Below, piece by piece: positions 1-9,192 of a stretch of DNA of 64,000 nucleotides. The stretch is from assembly GCF_013408335.1 (NCBI RefSeq), contig NZ_JACBZR010000001.1, forward strand, positions 4,007,501-4,071,500, in the 5' to 3' direction. The stretch is from Nocardioides panzhihuensis (GTDB lineage: Bacteria; Actinomycetota; Actinomycetes; Propionibacteriales; Nocardioidaceae). The first letter of the stretch is position 1. Every line of letters begins with the position of its first letter. The position numbers and the translations under genes were made by a program. The notes under the pieces are model-generated. The model was not told the origin of the DNA. It saw only the letters and a program-made list of their open reading frames with translations, and made no database searches.

Positions 1-278
1 GGAGCGGTGCAAGCGTGCTCGAGGGAGACGTCATCGAGGCGGTCGCCGGCCTCAAGGCCGAAGGGTCCGGAACCATCGTCTCGCTCGGGAGCGGAGACCT
101 CGTCCGTCAGCTGATGAGCGCCGGGCTCGTCGACGAGCTGCGGCTGTTCGTGCACCCGTTGCTGCTCGGCACCGGCAAGCGACTCTTCGGTGAGCTGCCG
201 TCGCCGTGCTCGCTGCACCTTCAGGACGTCACGTCGACGAGCCTGGGCACGGTCGCGCTCACGTACGCCGTGAGCTAG
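1..278 (+). CDS. Dihydrofolate reductase-like (RibD C-terminal domain) protein, 5'-truncated
   Basis: Only the C-terminal part (about 92 residues) lies in the window; the reading frame is open from base 3 and ends at TAG 276-278. The peptide carries the end of the RibD_C/DHFR-like fold: a GTIVSLGSGDLVRQL segment matching the glycine-rich NADPH-binding loop, followed by LVDELRLFVHPLLLGTGKRLF, the typical hydrophobic strand and Gly-Thr-Gly-Lys turn of YwjB/YyaP-type proteins. Members are NADPH-dependent reductases of mostly unknown substrate, distinct from the essential FolA. The start and N-terminus are outside the window, so substrate and full length cannot be judged. Confidence 0.8.
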   Translation, partial: SGASVLEGDVIEAVAGLKAEGSGTIVSLGSGDLVRQLMSAGLVDELRLFVHPLLLGTGKRLFGELPSPCSLHLQDVTSTSLGTVALTYAVS

Positions 279-321
279 ACAGCGCGCAGGCGCAACACGC
301 GGCCGCTACCTGCGCGGTCAC

Positions 322-873
322 TCAGTCGATCTCGTCGTCGTCCTCATCGTCGTCCTCGGAGCCTGGCGGGGCCGGGAGCCTGGCCGCCGCAGACCAGCCG
401 GCCAGGTAGCCCTTGGCGCGCTCGGCCTGGGGGTAGCGGTCGACCCAGGCCCAGAAGGCGTCATTGTGCTTGGCCTCGAAGAGGTGGGCGAGCTCATGGA
501 CGAGCACGTAGTCGATGACCCAGGCCGGCATGCCGCGCAGCCGGTCGCTGAGCCGGATCGAGCGGTCGCCCGGGGTGCAGGAGCCCCAGCGGCTGTTCTG
601 GTTGTCGACCCAGCGCACGGAGTCCGGCTTGGCCAGACCGCCGAAGTACTGGTCGCTCAGGGCGACAGAGCGCCGCATCAGGTCGTCGTCGCTGGGCTTG
701 CGGCGCCGCTCGGCCTTCTCCAGCCGGGCGACCATCTGCTCGACCCACTCGGACTCCTCGCGCTGCGACATCGCGGCCGGGATCATCACGATGATGCGGT
801 CGCCGTCACGGTAGGCAGAGACCGTACGCCGACGCCGCTTGCTGCGCCGCACCTCGATCTCCGGGCCGTCCAT
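322..873 (-). CDS. YgjP-like M48-family metal-dependent hydrolase
   Basis: 183 residues with the YgjP/DUF45 signature: a basic N-terminus, the SRWGSCT motif at about residues 94-100, and the zinc-binding HELAH at 126-130 followed by a histidine in EAKHNDAFW (about 136). YgjP-type proteins are SprT-like zinc proteins thought to be proteases or hydrolases; the substrate is unknown. The last dozen residues are almost all acidic (a run of Asp/Glu), a tail often seen in actinobacterial members. The gene is followed by a small gap and then the convergent partial reductase gene, and the upstream PHP gene is on the same strand 11 bp away, so the two may be cotranscribed. Confidence 0.85.
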   Translation of the reverse strand: MDGPEIEVRRSKRRRRTVSAYRDGDRIIVMIPAAMSQREESEWVEQMVARLEKAERRRKPSDDDLMRRSVALSDQYFGGLAKPDSVRWVDNQNSRWGSCTPGDRSIRLSDRLRGMPAWVIDYVLVHELAHLFEAKHNDAFWAWVDRYPQAERAKGYLAGWSAAARLPAPPGSEDDDEDDDEID

Positions 874-884
874 AGGACCAGAAA

Positions 885-1937
885 CTACCTGTTCGCCCAG
901 GCCAGCAGGCGGTCACGCGGCCAGGTGTTGACGATCCGTTCCTCTTCGATACCCGCCGCTTCGGCTCGTTCGCAGCCCAGGACGAGGAAGTCGAGCTGCC
1001 CCGGAGCGTGTGCGTCCGAGTCGATCGAGAAGAGGCAGCCGATGTCGCGAGCGAGCTCGAGAAGCTTGGTCGGCGGGTCTCTCCGCTCGGGCCGCGAGTT
1101 GATCTCGACCGCGACCTGGTGCTCGGCGCACGCCTCGAAGACCTTGCGCGCGTCGAACTGACTACCCGGCCGGGTGCCGCGGTTTCCGGTGACCAATCGG
1201 CCGGTGCAGTGGCCGAGCACGTTCATCCGGGTCGTGGAGACCGCCGTGACCATGCGCCTGGTCATCTGCTCCTTCTCCATCTTGAGCTTGGAGTGGACGC
1301 TCGCGACCCGGAGCTCGAGCTTGTCGAGCATCTCGTCGGTCTGGTCGAGGCTGCCGTCGTCGAGGATGTCGACCTCGATCCCCTTCAGCAGGGTGAACCC
1401 GTGTCCGGCGAGATGGTCGTTGACCGCGTCGACCACGCCGAGCTGGCGCTCCAGGCGGGAGACGCTGAGACCGTTCGCGATGGTCAGGCGCGGGCTGTGG
1501 TCGGTGAGCACGAGGTAGTCATGGCCGAGCTCGATCGCGGTGAAGGCCATCTCCTCGATCGGCGACCCACCGTCGGACCAGTCTGAGTGACTGTGCAGGT
1601 CGCCCCGGATCCGGCTCCGCAGCCCGTCCCCTGCGCCATCGGTGGTCAGCGGCCCGCCGTGCGCCCCCTCGGTGTCCTGCAGCCGCTGCGGAACCTCGCC
1701 GCGCGCCGCCTCGGCGATGACCTTGGCCGTGCTCGCCCCGACACCGCTCAGCTCGGTCAGGGTGCCTTCGTCCGCCCGGCGGCGGATGTCGTCGTCGGAG
1801 AGGGAAAGGATCGCTGCCGCCGCGGCGCGGAAGGCCTTCACCTTGTAGGTGTCCTCGCGGCCGCGCTCGAGCAGGAACGCGATCCGACGCAGGGCCGCGA
1901 CGGGGGACAACGCCTCGCCTACCAAATCTTCCTCCAA
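885..1937 (-). CDS. PHP-domain protein with N-terminal helix-hairpin-helix (PolX-like PHP)
   Basis: 350 residues. Residues 10-85 resemble the HhH region of family X DNA polymerases (YKVKAFRAAA, then LTELSGVGASTAKVIAEAA). After a linker the PHP phosphoesterase domain begins with GDLHSHSDWSDGG at about 113-124, which supplies metal-binding His and Asp, and continues with TDHSPRL, EVDI and late DSDAH motifs. The polymerase domain of PolX is missing, so this is a stand-alone PHP protein, probably a metal-dependent phosphoesterase. The TTG start at 1935-1937 is preceded by GGAGGGG at a 7-nt spacing, which supports it. Confidence 0.8.
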   Translation of the reverse strand: MEEDLVGEALSPVAALRRIAFLLERGREDTYKVKAFRAAAAAILSLSDDDIRRRADEGTLTELSGVGASTAKVIAEAARGEVPQRLQDTEGAHGGPLTTDGAGDGLRSRIRGDLHSHSDWSDGGSPIEEMAFTAIELGHDYLVLTDHSPRLTIANGLSVSRLERQLGVVDAVNDHLAGHGFTLLKGIEVDILDDGSLDQTDEMLDKLELRVASVHSKLKMEKEQMTRRMVTAVSTTRMNVLGHCTGRLVTGNRGTRPGSQFDARKVFEACAEHQVAVEINSRPERRDPPTKLLELARDIGCLFSIDSDAHAPGQLDFLVLGCERAEAAGIEEERIVNTWPRDRLLAWANR

Positions 1938-2503
1938 CTATTTTCCCCTCCACAGCCGGTCGAGAATGCTTTTCGCAGGTCAAGGTCTTGATTCCACCAA
2001 ACATTCTCCACCCGCACACCATGGTTACTCACAGGAACGGACGTTTCATCCACCGGATGTCCCCAAGCAAAGCCGGGTTCTCCACATCTTGTCCACAAGG
2101 CTCGCGGAGTGGGACGTTGACGTGCTCCGCCATCCTCTTTAGGTTCGATGTCAGTGGGACCCCCGGCGCCGCCGGACGGCCTTCGCAAGGGGAAGGCGAA
2201 GGACGATCCAGGCACCGGGGGTCCCTCCACATTTCCGAGCGACCGATCTCCGCGACTCGATCTCCGCCACTCGGTCTCCGCGACGCACTTCTGCAATGCC
2301 GTCGCGAGCGCCTTCGATGCTCCCTCGAAAGCCCCGAATCCCCCGGTATCACGCCAACACGCCGAGACTCGCTCGATAGCCCGTGTTGCCGCCGCGAGCG
2401 TCGCGTGTCGTAGGGTCGAAGAGGCTCGCCACGGCGAGCCTCCGGCGGGCTTCCCTGACCACCCCGTCGCGACGACCAGTTACATAGAGGCAAGGAGGCC
2501 GTC
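1938..2503. other. Intergenic region without a confident gene
   Basis: About 566 bp between the divergent PHP and DUF5679 genes, holding their promoters. I see three imperfect 14-bp tandem units of the form GATCTCCGCGACTC at 2245-2286, an isolated DnaA-box-like TTGTCCACA at 2089-2097, and AAGGAGG just before the DUF5679 start. An ATG-initiated frame from 2148 runs through into DUF5679 but has no recognisable domain and low-complexity composition, so I do not call it. Confidence 0.5.
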
Positions 2504-2662
2504 ATGGCGGAGACCTGGAGCGGCGAGTTCTACTGCGTGAAGTGCAAGGAGAAGCGCGAGGCGACCGGTGAGATTCGGGTGAACGACAAGGGCACCAAGA
2601 TGGCCAAGGCCGTCTGCCCCGTCTGCAGCACCAACCTGAACCGCATCTTGGGCAAAGCCTGA
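2504..2662 (+). CDS. DUF5679 small zinc-ribbon protein
   Basis: 52 residues, ATG start with a strong CAAGGAGG ribosome binding site 6 nt upstream. The protein begins MAETWSGEFYCVKCKEKRE and has two CxxC pairs (CVKC at 11-14 and CPVC at 38-41), consistent with one structural zinc ribbon. DUF5679 proteins are short, highly conserved and nearly restricted to Actinobacteria; their role is unknown, although a link to nucleic-acid or translation functions is often inferred from the zinc ribbon. It is too short to appear in most ORF lists, but the start, RBS and cysteine spacing are clear. Confidence 0.88.
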   Translation: MAETWSGEFYCVKCKEKREATGEIRVNDKGTKMAKAVCPVCSTNLNRILGKA

Positions 2663-2748
2663 TCACTCAGTTCATCCTGAGCCCACGCGGCGGCGTCCCC
2701 GGCATGTCCGGCGGCGCCGCTGCCACGTTTTGCCGAAGCGTCACTCCC

Positions 2749-2786
2749 GTCGGCCGAAGCGTCACCCGAGTGCCAACTCGGCCGAC
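2749..2786. repeat. Inverted repeat downstream of DUF5679
   Basis: Arms GTCGGCCGA (2749-2757) and TCGGCCGAC (2778-2786) are perfect 9-bp complements separated by 20 bp. It lies between DUF5679 and the cyclodehydratase-like gene and may act as a weak terminator or processing hairpin. A DnaA-box-like TTATCCACA follows at 2807-2815 but is solitary. Confidence 0.4.
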
Positions 2787-2867
2787 GTACGTGACGTCTC
2801 GGCAGGTTATCCACAGGCTCTGTGGATTGGCGCTGCAAGAATTCTGAGCCGATGTGAGACTCCCGGT

Positions 2868-3638
2868 ATGAGCACGCGCTACCGGATTCGGCCGGGGTAT
2901 GTGGCCGTACGACGTGATGATTCCCGACTCCAGATCGGCATCGACCCGCCACGGCGGGCGATCGTGCAGGACGGCGTGGAGGTACGCCGCCTGCTGACCG
3001 ACCTCGCCGCCGGAAGGGCCGTCGAGCCTGACCACCTGCCGGGGCGGCACGCGATGCAGCAGCTCGGAAACGCCGGTCTGCTGGCCGACGCGGACGGCGA
3101 GGAGCCGCCGCCACGGGTCGGCTTCGACGGGCCGCCCGCGATGGTCTCGGCGGCTCGGGCACTGCTCGGACCGGCGCCGTCGCCGAGCGACCCGGGCATC
3201 GTCGTGCTTCTCTCCGAGGGACCGCTGGATCGCGAGCGCGCCGACGAGATGGTGCGTGGCGGACGGGCACACCTCGTCGTCGAGAGCGGCCCCGACACCT
3301 GGTCGGTGGGCCCGCTGGTCGTGCCCGGTGTCACCGCATGCCTGCGGTGCGTCGACGCAGCCCTCGCCGAAGAGGACGACAGGCGTGCAGTGGTCGTGAG
3401 CCAGCTCGTCGGCATCGAGGTGCCGAGCGATGCGCTGCTGCGGTCCCTAGCGCTCTCCTGGGCCGTACGCGACGCCCGCACCTACCTCGCCGGACGCACA
3501 CCGGCCTCGTGGTCGACGTCGGTGGTCCTCACCCGTGACGACGCGCCCACGATCCGACCGTGGCTTCGGCATCCCTACTGCGGCTGCGCCTGGGACCTGA
3601 TCGCCGCAGCGAGGACGGAGGACGGCGAACCGGCTTGA
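2868..3638 (+). CDS. Orphan TOMM cyclodehydratase-like (ThiF/E1-fold related) protein
   Basis: 256 residues from ATG 2868 (an in-frame codon at 2730 is further upstream, but the protein similarity starts with MSTRYRIRPGYVAVRRDD). The arrangement fits the leader-binding/docking half of TOMM cyclodehydratases: an N-terminal winged-helix-like segment with GVEVRRLLTDLAAG, then a degenerate E1-like core. Two cysteine pairs, CLRC around residue 158 and CGC in HPYCGCAWD near residue 240, resemble the structural zinc tetracysteine of that family. No YcaO, dehydrogenase or precursor peptide gene is nearby, so a role in azole-peptide synthesis is not supported. Conserved orphan copies in actinobacteria suggest a housekeeping role that I cannot name. 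Confidence 0.6.
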   Translation: MSTRYRIRPGYVAVRRDDSRLQIGIDPPRRAIVQDGVEVRRLLTDLAAGRAVEPDHLPGRHAMQQLGNAGLLADADGEEPPPRVGFDGPPAMVSAARALLGPAPSPSDPGIVVLLSEGPLDRERADEMVRGGRAHLVVESGPDTWSVGPLVVPGVTACLRCVDAALAEEDDRRAVVVSQLVGIEVPSDALLRSLALSWAVRDARTYLAGRTPASWSTSVVLTRDDAPTIRPWLRHPYCGCAWDLIAAARTEDGEPA

Positions 3639-3761
3639 CCGGACGCCGGGCCTCCGGCACCCTTGCGGACATGGTCACGAAGAGCGCGCTGCGACGACGA
3701 GGCTCGGGTCTCTGACCCCGCCTTCGCGTCAGCCTGCCCTCTTCACCTCCTAGGACCACTC

Positions 3762-5492
3762 GTGCACGAGCACACTCTCGCCCTGTCCGCACACCTGCAG
3801 GACGCTGTCCTCGCCTGCTTCGGTGACGCCTACGCCGGCATCGACCCCGAGCTGCGGCCGGCCACCCGGCCCGAGTTCGGCCACCTCCAGTCCAACCTCC
3901 CGCTGCGACTGGCCGGCCCGCTCGGCCTGCCGCCGCGGGACATCGGCGCCCGCCTCATCGACGCCGTCGACATCTCGACAAGCTCGATACATCGCCTGGG
4001 CGGGCTGGCCACCCTCGAGCTGGCCGGCGCCGGATTCATCAACCTCACCTGGTCCCCCGATGTCCTCGGCGCGGTCGTCCGGGACCTGCTCACCGACCCG
4101 CATCTGGGCGTATCCGCTCCCGAGAGCCCGAAGCGGGTCGTCGTGGACTACTCCTCCCCCAACGTCGCCAAGCAGATGCACGTCGGTCACCTACGTTCCA
4201 CGGTCATCGGCGACTCCCTGGCCCGGGTGCTGACCTGTGCCGGCCACGAGGTCATCCGGCAGAACCACCTCGGTGACTGGGGGACGCAGTTCGGCATGCT
4301 GGTCGAGGAGCTGCTCGGTGAGGGTCTCCGCGACCCGGAGGCGGTGGCCGGCCTGGACATGGCCGAGCTGCTCGCGCTCTACCAGCGGGCCAAGGCGCGC
4401 TTCGACGAGGATCCGGCTTTCGCCGGCTCCGCCAGGCGGCGGGTGGTGGCGCTGCAGTCCGGCCAACCGGCGACGCTCGCGCTGTGGCAGGCGCTGGTCG
4501 ATGCCTCGATGACGGAGTTCGACGCCGTCTACAGCCGGCTCGGCGTGCTCCTGACCGACGACGACTTCGACGGCGAGAGCCGCTACAACCCCCAGCTCCC
4601 CCGCGTCGTCGACGACCTCGACGCGTTGGGACTGTTGACCGAGTCGGCCGGCGCGCAGGTCGTCTACCCCGACGGCTTCACCGGCCGCGACGGCACGCCG
4701 CTGCCGCTGATCGTGCGGAAGGCCGACGGCGGGTTCGGCTACGCGGCCACCGACCTCGCCACGATCCGGCACCGCGTCGACGACCTGGCCGTCGACCGGG
4801 CCGTCTACGTCGTCGACCACCGGCAGAGCCAGCACTTCGAGATGGTCTTCGCCGTCGCCCGCGCCGCCGGCTGGCTGCCCGACTCGGTAGAGGTCCAGCA
4901 CATCGGCTTCGGGACCGTGCTGGGCCCCGACGGTCGGCCCTTCAAGACCCGCTCGGGCGAGACGGTGACCCTGACCGCGCTGCTGGACGCCGCCGAGGAG
5001 GCCGCCGCGGCCAGCTATGCCGGCCCCGATGTCGTACGCATGGTGGCCAACGCCGCAGTGAAGTACGCCGACCTCTCCAACCATCTCGCCCGCGACTACG
5101 TCTTCGACCTCGCCAGGATGTCGGCCACCACCGGTGAGACCGGCCCGTATCTGCAGTACGCCCACGCCCGGGTGTGCAGCATCCTCGGGCAGGCACCGCA
5201 GCAGACGTACGCCGCCGGCACCCCGCACCACCCGGCCGAGCAGCGGCTAGCGCTGGAGCTGGGCGGTTTCGCGCCGGTGGTCGCCAAGGTCGCCGACACC
5301 TTGGAGCCGCATCACCTGACTGCGTACCTCTATGGCCTGTCGACCGCGTTCACGGCGTTCTACGAGAGCTGCCCGGTGCTGAAGGCGGAGGGCGAGGTCA
5401 GGCAGACCCGGCTCGGGTTGTGCGAGGCGACCCGGCAGGTGCTGTCAGAGGGACTCAGGCTCCTCGGGATCGAGGCGCCGAGGCGGATGTGA
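3762..5492 (+). CDS. argS: Arginine--tRNA ligase (E. coli/eukaryote-type class I ArgRS)
   Basis: 576 residues from GTG 3762, chosen because TAGGA precedes it and the upstream in-frame codons encode no conserved sequence. The class I synthetase catalyses ATP-dependent charging of tRNA-Arg in the cytosol. It has the N-terminal Add1 domain (about 1-105), VVDYSSPNVAKQMHVGHLRS (the HIGH motif is HVGH, about residues 128-147), the FKTRSG loop replacing KMSK, and a C-terminal DALR anticodon-binding domain ending ARVCSILGQ through LGIEAPRR. The active-site context SSPNVAK-HVGHLRST is E. coli-like rather than the NPTGPIHIG form usual in actinobacteria, so this may be a second copy. Residues near 71-76 (DISTSS) coincide with a match to the window's GTCTCGAC repeat family. 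Confidence 0.93.
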   Translation: MHEHTLALSAHLQDAVLACFGDAYAGIDPELRPATRPEFGHLQSNLPLRLAGPLGLPPRDIGARLIDAVDISTSSIHRLGGLATLELAGAGFINLTWSPDVLGAVVRDLLTDPHLGVSAPESPKRVVVDYSSPNVAKQMHVGHLRSTVIGDSLARVLTCAGHEVIRQNHLGDWGTQFGMLVEELLGEGLRDPEAVAGLDMAELLALYQRAKARFDEDPAFAGSARRRVVALQSGQPATLALWQALVDASMTEFDAVYSRLGVLLTDDDFDGESRYNPQLPRVVDDLDALGLLTESAGAQVVYPDGFTGRDGTPLPLIVRKADGGFGYAATDLATIRHRVDDLAVDRAVYVVDHRQSQHFEMVFAVARAAGWLPDSVEVQHIGFGTVLGPDGRPFKTRSGETVTLTALLDAAEEAAAASYAGPDVVRMVANAAVKYADLSNHLARDYVFDLARMSATTGETGPYLQYAHARVCSILGQAPQQTYAAGTPHHPAEQRLALELGGFAPVVAKVADTLEPHHLTAYLYGLSTAFTAFYESCPVLKAEGEVRQTRLGLCEATRQVLSEGLRLLGIEAPRRM

Positions 5493-5496
5493 GCGG

Positions 5497-5530
5497 CTCC
5501 GACCGGTGGGCCTAGGCCCACCAGTCGGAG
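5497..5530. terminator. Bidirectional hairpin terminator between argS and a small convergent gene
   Basis: CTCCGAC-C-GGTGGGCC, two-base loop TA, then GGCCCACC-A-GTCGGAG: 15 pairs with one mismatch. It starts 4 bp after the argS stop and overlaps the last codons of the convergent zinc-finger gene, so it can end both transcripts. Confidence 0.65.
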
Positions 5531-5676
5531 TCGAGCTTGGCTTCCATGGAGCGCACGTGACGACGCGAGCAGGCCTCGCAGAACGACTTCGCACGCCCAC
5601 GCTCGACCGCGGTGGTCCATGCCAGGAGGCGGTTGGGGTCGGCCTCGTAGCATCCGCAGAAATCGCAGGTCTTCAT
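5512..5676 (-). CDS. Small zinc-finger protein (treble-clef-like), 54 aa
   Basis: ATG at 5674-5676 on the minus strand opens a 54-codon frame beginning MKTCDFCGCYEADPNRLLAW. Cysteines occur as CDFCGC near the start and CEAC at about residues 33-36, giving four well-placed thiols for a zinc site, and the C-terminus is rich in charged residues and ends DSDWWA. Size and cysteine layout are like many conserved actinobacterial hypothetical zinc proteins. No ribosome binding site stands out. The stop codon sits inside the argS terminator hairpin. Function unknown; I call it real because of the regular cysteine pairs and high-GC codon usage. Confidence 0.6.
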   Translation of the reverse strand: MKTCDFCGCYEADPNRLLAWTTAVERGRAKSFCEACSRRHVRSMEAKLDSDWWA

Positions 5677-5755
5677 GGCTCAACGATAGGTCGAGATCCT
5701 GCGGTTCGACGGACACAACACCGAAATTCTGCGTCTCCTGGATGTCAGAGCCGGG

Positions 5756-6238
5756 TTACCTGTGGGACGGCAGGACGCAAGCGGTGTCGAGGCCCAGGAC
5801 GTGGTTGAGCCGACCGAACGCCAGCCACGACCCCAGGCACATGCTCAGCTCGACGATCTCGGCGTCGGTGTAGTGGGCCGACATCCGGTCCCAGAAGGCC
5901 TGGTCGATGCCGTGGTGATCGTTCGCGTAGCGCTCCGCGAACTCGGCCGCGAGCCGGGTGCGGTCGTCGAAGGCGCCCGTCGTACGCCACTCCTCGACCG
6001 CCTCGGCGAACGACTCCTCGACCGTCTCGCCGTCTCGTTCGGTGCGCCAGTCGAGGCAGAAGACACATCCGTTGATCTGCGCGATCCGCAGCCGGGCGGC
6101 TTCGAACTCGCGAAGCCCGAGCGTGGTGTGCTCGTAGACCGCGAGCGAGAGGCCGGCGGCGGCCGAGCCGATGCCGGGGACCATCTCGCCCCAGACGTAC
6201 TCGATCGGGTCCCGTCCGTCGGGGACGTCGATGATCAT
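5756..6238 (-). CDS. Carboxymuconolactone decarboxylase / AhpD-like protein
   Basis: 160 residues starting MIIDVPDGRDPIEYVW. The AhpD core is visible as RLRIAQINGCVFCLDWRTE: the paired cysteines CVFC with a nearby acidic/His environment form the redox centre of alkylhydroperoxidase-like proteins. A second helix pair contains HYTDAEIVELSMCLGSWLAFGRLNHVLGLD. Such proteins reduce peroxides or act as small decarboxylases. Its ATG overlaps the stop codon of the upstream dehydrogenase by four bases (ATGA), so the two are translationally coupled in one operon transcribed away from cholesterol oxidase. The partnership suggests a role beside sterol or steroid metabolism, but that is inference. Confidence 0.8.
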   Translation of the reverse strand: MIIDVPDGRDPIEYVWGEMVPGIGSAAAGLSLAVYEHTTLGLREFEAARLRIAQINGCVFCLDWRTERDGETVEESFAEAVEEWRTTGAFDDRTRLAAEFAERYANDHHGIDQAFWDRMSAHYTDAEIVELSMCLGSWLAFGRLNHVLGLDTACVLPSHR

Positions 6239-7335
6239 GCGGTCACACCTTCCTGGGCGGTCTTGGCCGCACCGAGCCTGCCTGCCGCCGGACGCAGCGG
6301 CACGTCCAGCGCGTCGTAGAGACCGGGGTCTGCGTCGATGAGCCACTCGATCGCGCCGACGAGCCGGCCGACCGCGGTGGCGTTCCCGCCCGCCGCCCTG
6401 TTTCCGGTCTTGTCGGTCGCCTCGACCGTCACCTCGATCCGAGGGTCGCCCTCGATGATCACGCGGTGGGCGCCGTCGCCGTCGGGCGGCGTGGGCCAGT
6501 GCGGAGCACAGGAGGGGTGGATGCGGGTGACGTGCTCGACGACGATGAGCGGCTCGCCGTCGATGATGCCCTGGACCTCGAAGCGCACCGCGCCCTGAGT
6601 GCCCTTCTCGAAGTCTCCCATCGACGCGGTGGTCACGGTCTCGTCCAGCGGGAGTCGCTCGACGGTCTCTCGGACCTCGTCGAGCTCGACCTCGAGCGCC
6701 CTGGCTAGCAGCCGGACCTGGCCGCCCCACACCATGGTCGGCACCGTCGCGGCGAGCATCGGGGCGTCGTAGTCCATCGGCTGGCCCATGCCCACGAGGT
6801 AGCGGACCGAGTCGGGCTGGTCGTAGGTGGAGTAGTCGAAGATCTCCTGGCACCGGACGACGTCCACGGTGCTGCCCAGGCCGCTGACGAGCAGCGGCAG
6901 CACGTCGTTCGCCCACCCCGGGTCGACGCCCGAGACGAAGAGGGACCCGCCGCCCTCGGCGATCGCGGCCAGCACCGGCTCGCGCATCTCCGGCGGCGCG
7001 TTGCGCTGGTCGTAGAGCGCGTAGAGGGCCGGGGTGACGACCACCGCGCCGGTCCCGAGCGCTCGTACGATGTCGGCGAGCGCCTCGTCAGGACGGATGT
7101 CGCCGGATGCGGCGTACACCACCGCCTGCGGACGGGACGCGAGCACCGAGTCGATGTCGTCGGTCGCGGCGACACCGAGGTCACGGCCGAGCTCCCCGAG
7201 ATCACCCGCATCACGGCCGACCTTCCCAGGGTCGTGGACGAGGACGCTCGTCAGCTCGAGACCTGGGTGTGCGTCGATCGCCCGGATGGCGAGTCGACCG
7301 ATATTTCCTGTGCCCCAAACGCATGCGGTGACCAT
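6235..7335 (-). CDS. NAD(P)-dependent dehydrogenase of the DapB-like/amine dehydrogenase family
   Basis: 366 residues from ATG 7335, which has AAGGAG upstream; a longer frame to 7413 would run over the KstR-like operator. The N-terminus VTACVWGTGNIGRLAIRAID is a Rossmann GxGxxG nucleotide-binding site. The body resembles the dihydrodipicolinate reductase/2,4-diaminopentanoate dehydrogenase-like group, of which mycobacteria and nocardioforms have many uncharacterised copies. It is the first gene of a two-gene operon with the AhpD-like gene and is divergent from cholesterol oxidase across a shared 103-bp promoter region. The actual substrate is unknown; co-regulation with choA hints at a steroid-related oxidoreductase. 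Confidence 0.75.
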   Translation of the reverse strand: MVTACVWGTGNIGRLAIRAIDAHPGLELTSVLVHDPGKVGRDAGDLGELGRDLGVAATDDIDSVLASRPQAVVYAASGDIRPDEALADIVRALGTGAVVVTPALYALYDQRNAPPEMREPVLAAIAEGGGSLFVSGVDPGWANDVLPLLVSGLGSTVDVVRCQEIFDYSTYDQPDSVRYLVGMGQPMDYDAPMLAATVPTMVWGGQVRLLARALEVELDEVRETVERLPLDETVTTASMGDFEKGTQGAVRFEVQGIIDGEPLIVVEHVTRIHPSCAPHWPTPPDGDGAHRVIIEGDPRIEVTVEATDKTGNRAAGGNATAVGRLVGAIEWLIDADPGLYDALDVPLRPAAGRLGAAKTAQEGVTA

Positions 7336-7394
7336 GCGAGCTCCTTGTCGGTCTGCGTGAATGTTGCGAAACCCCTGACACCCCCACCGGCATA

Positions 7395-7410
7395 CTAGAA
7401 CATGTTCTAG
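7395..7410. promoter_or_regulatory. KstR-type operator in the choA divergent promoter
   Basis: CTAGAACATGTTCTAG is a perfect 16-bp palindrome. It contains TAGAACATGTTCTA, which fits the mycobacterial KstR consensus TnnAACnnGTTnnA. It lies 29 bp before the choA ATG and about 60 bp before the divergent dehydrogenase start, so one TetR-family KstR dimer pair could repress both directions until a steroid acyl-CoA inducer appears. No kstR gene is in the window. Confidence 0.75.
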
Positions 7411-7420
7411 CAATCAGTGA

Positions 7421-9082
<1,662 letters not shown>

Positions 9083-9104
9083 GCGAGCCGAGGCAAAATG
9101 TCTG

Positions 9105-9141
9105 GACCGGCCAGTCCGAGGGTTTCTCGGACTGGCCGGTC
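9105..9141 (+). terminator. Terminator hairpin after choA
   Basis: A perfect 16-bp stem (GACCGGCCAGTCCGAG with its complement at 9126-9141) and a 5-nt loop GGTTT begin 23 bp after the choA stop. The 3' side is only weakly T-rich, typical of actinobacterial L-shaped terminators. Confidence 0.75.
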
Positions 9142-9192
9142 ATCTTCCACACCCGCGATCAGAGGGGTGAGGTCCGGTGTCCCGTCGGGGAC

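Noticed and set aside
2089..2097. DnaA-box-like TTGTCCACA, with others at 2807-2815 and 61090-61098
   Set aside because: Three isolated 9-mers far apart, no AT-rich unwinding region, no dnaA/dnaN genes: not an origin.
2148..2540. Plus-strand ORF of about 130 codons before DUF5679
   Set aside because: It runs over the RBS and first codons of DUF5679, has no recognisable domain, low-complexity composition and no ribosome site.
5756..6916. Extended frame for the AhpD-like protein
   Set aside because: Only the last 160 codons are conserved; the upstream part is the dehydrogenase gene read in another frame.
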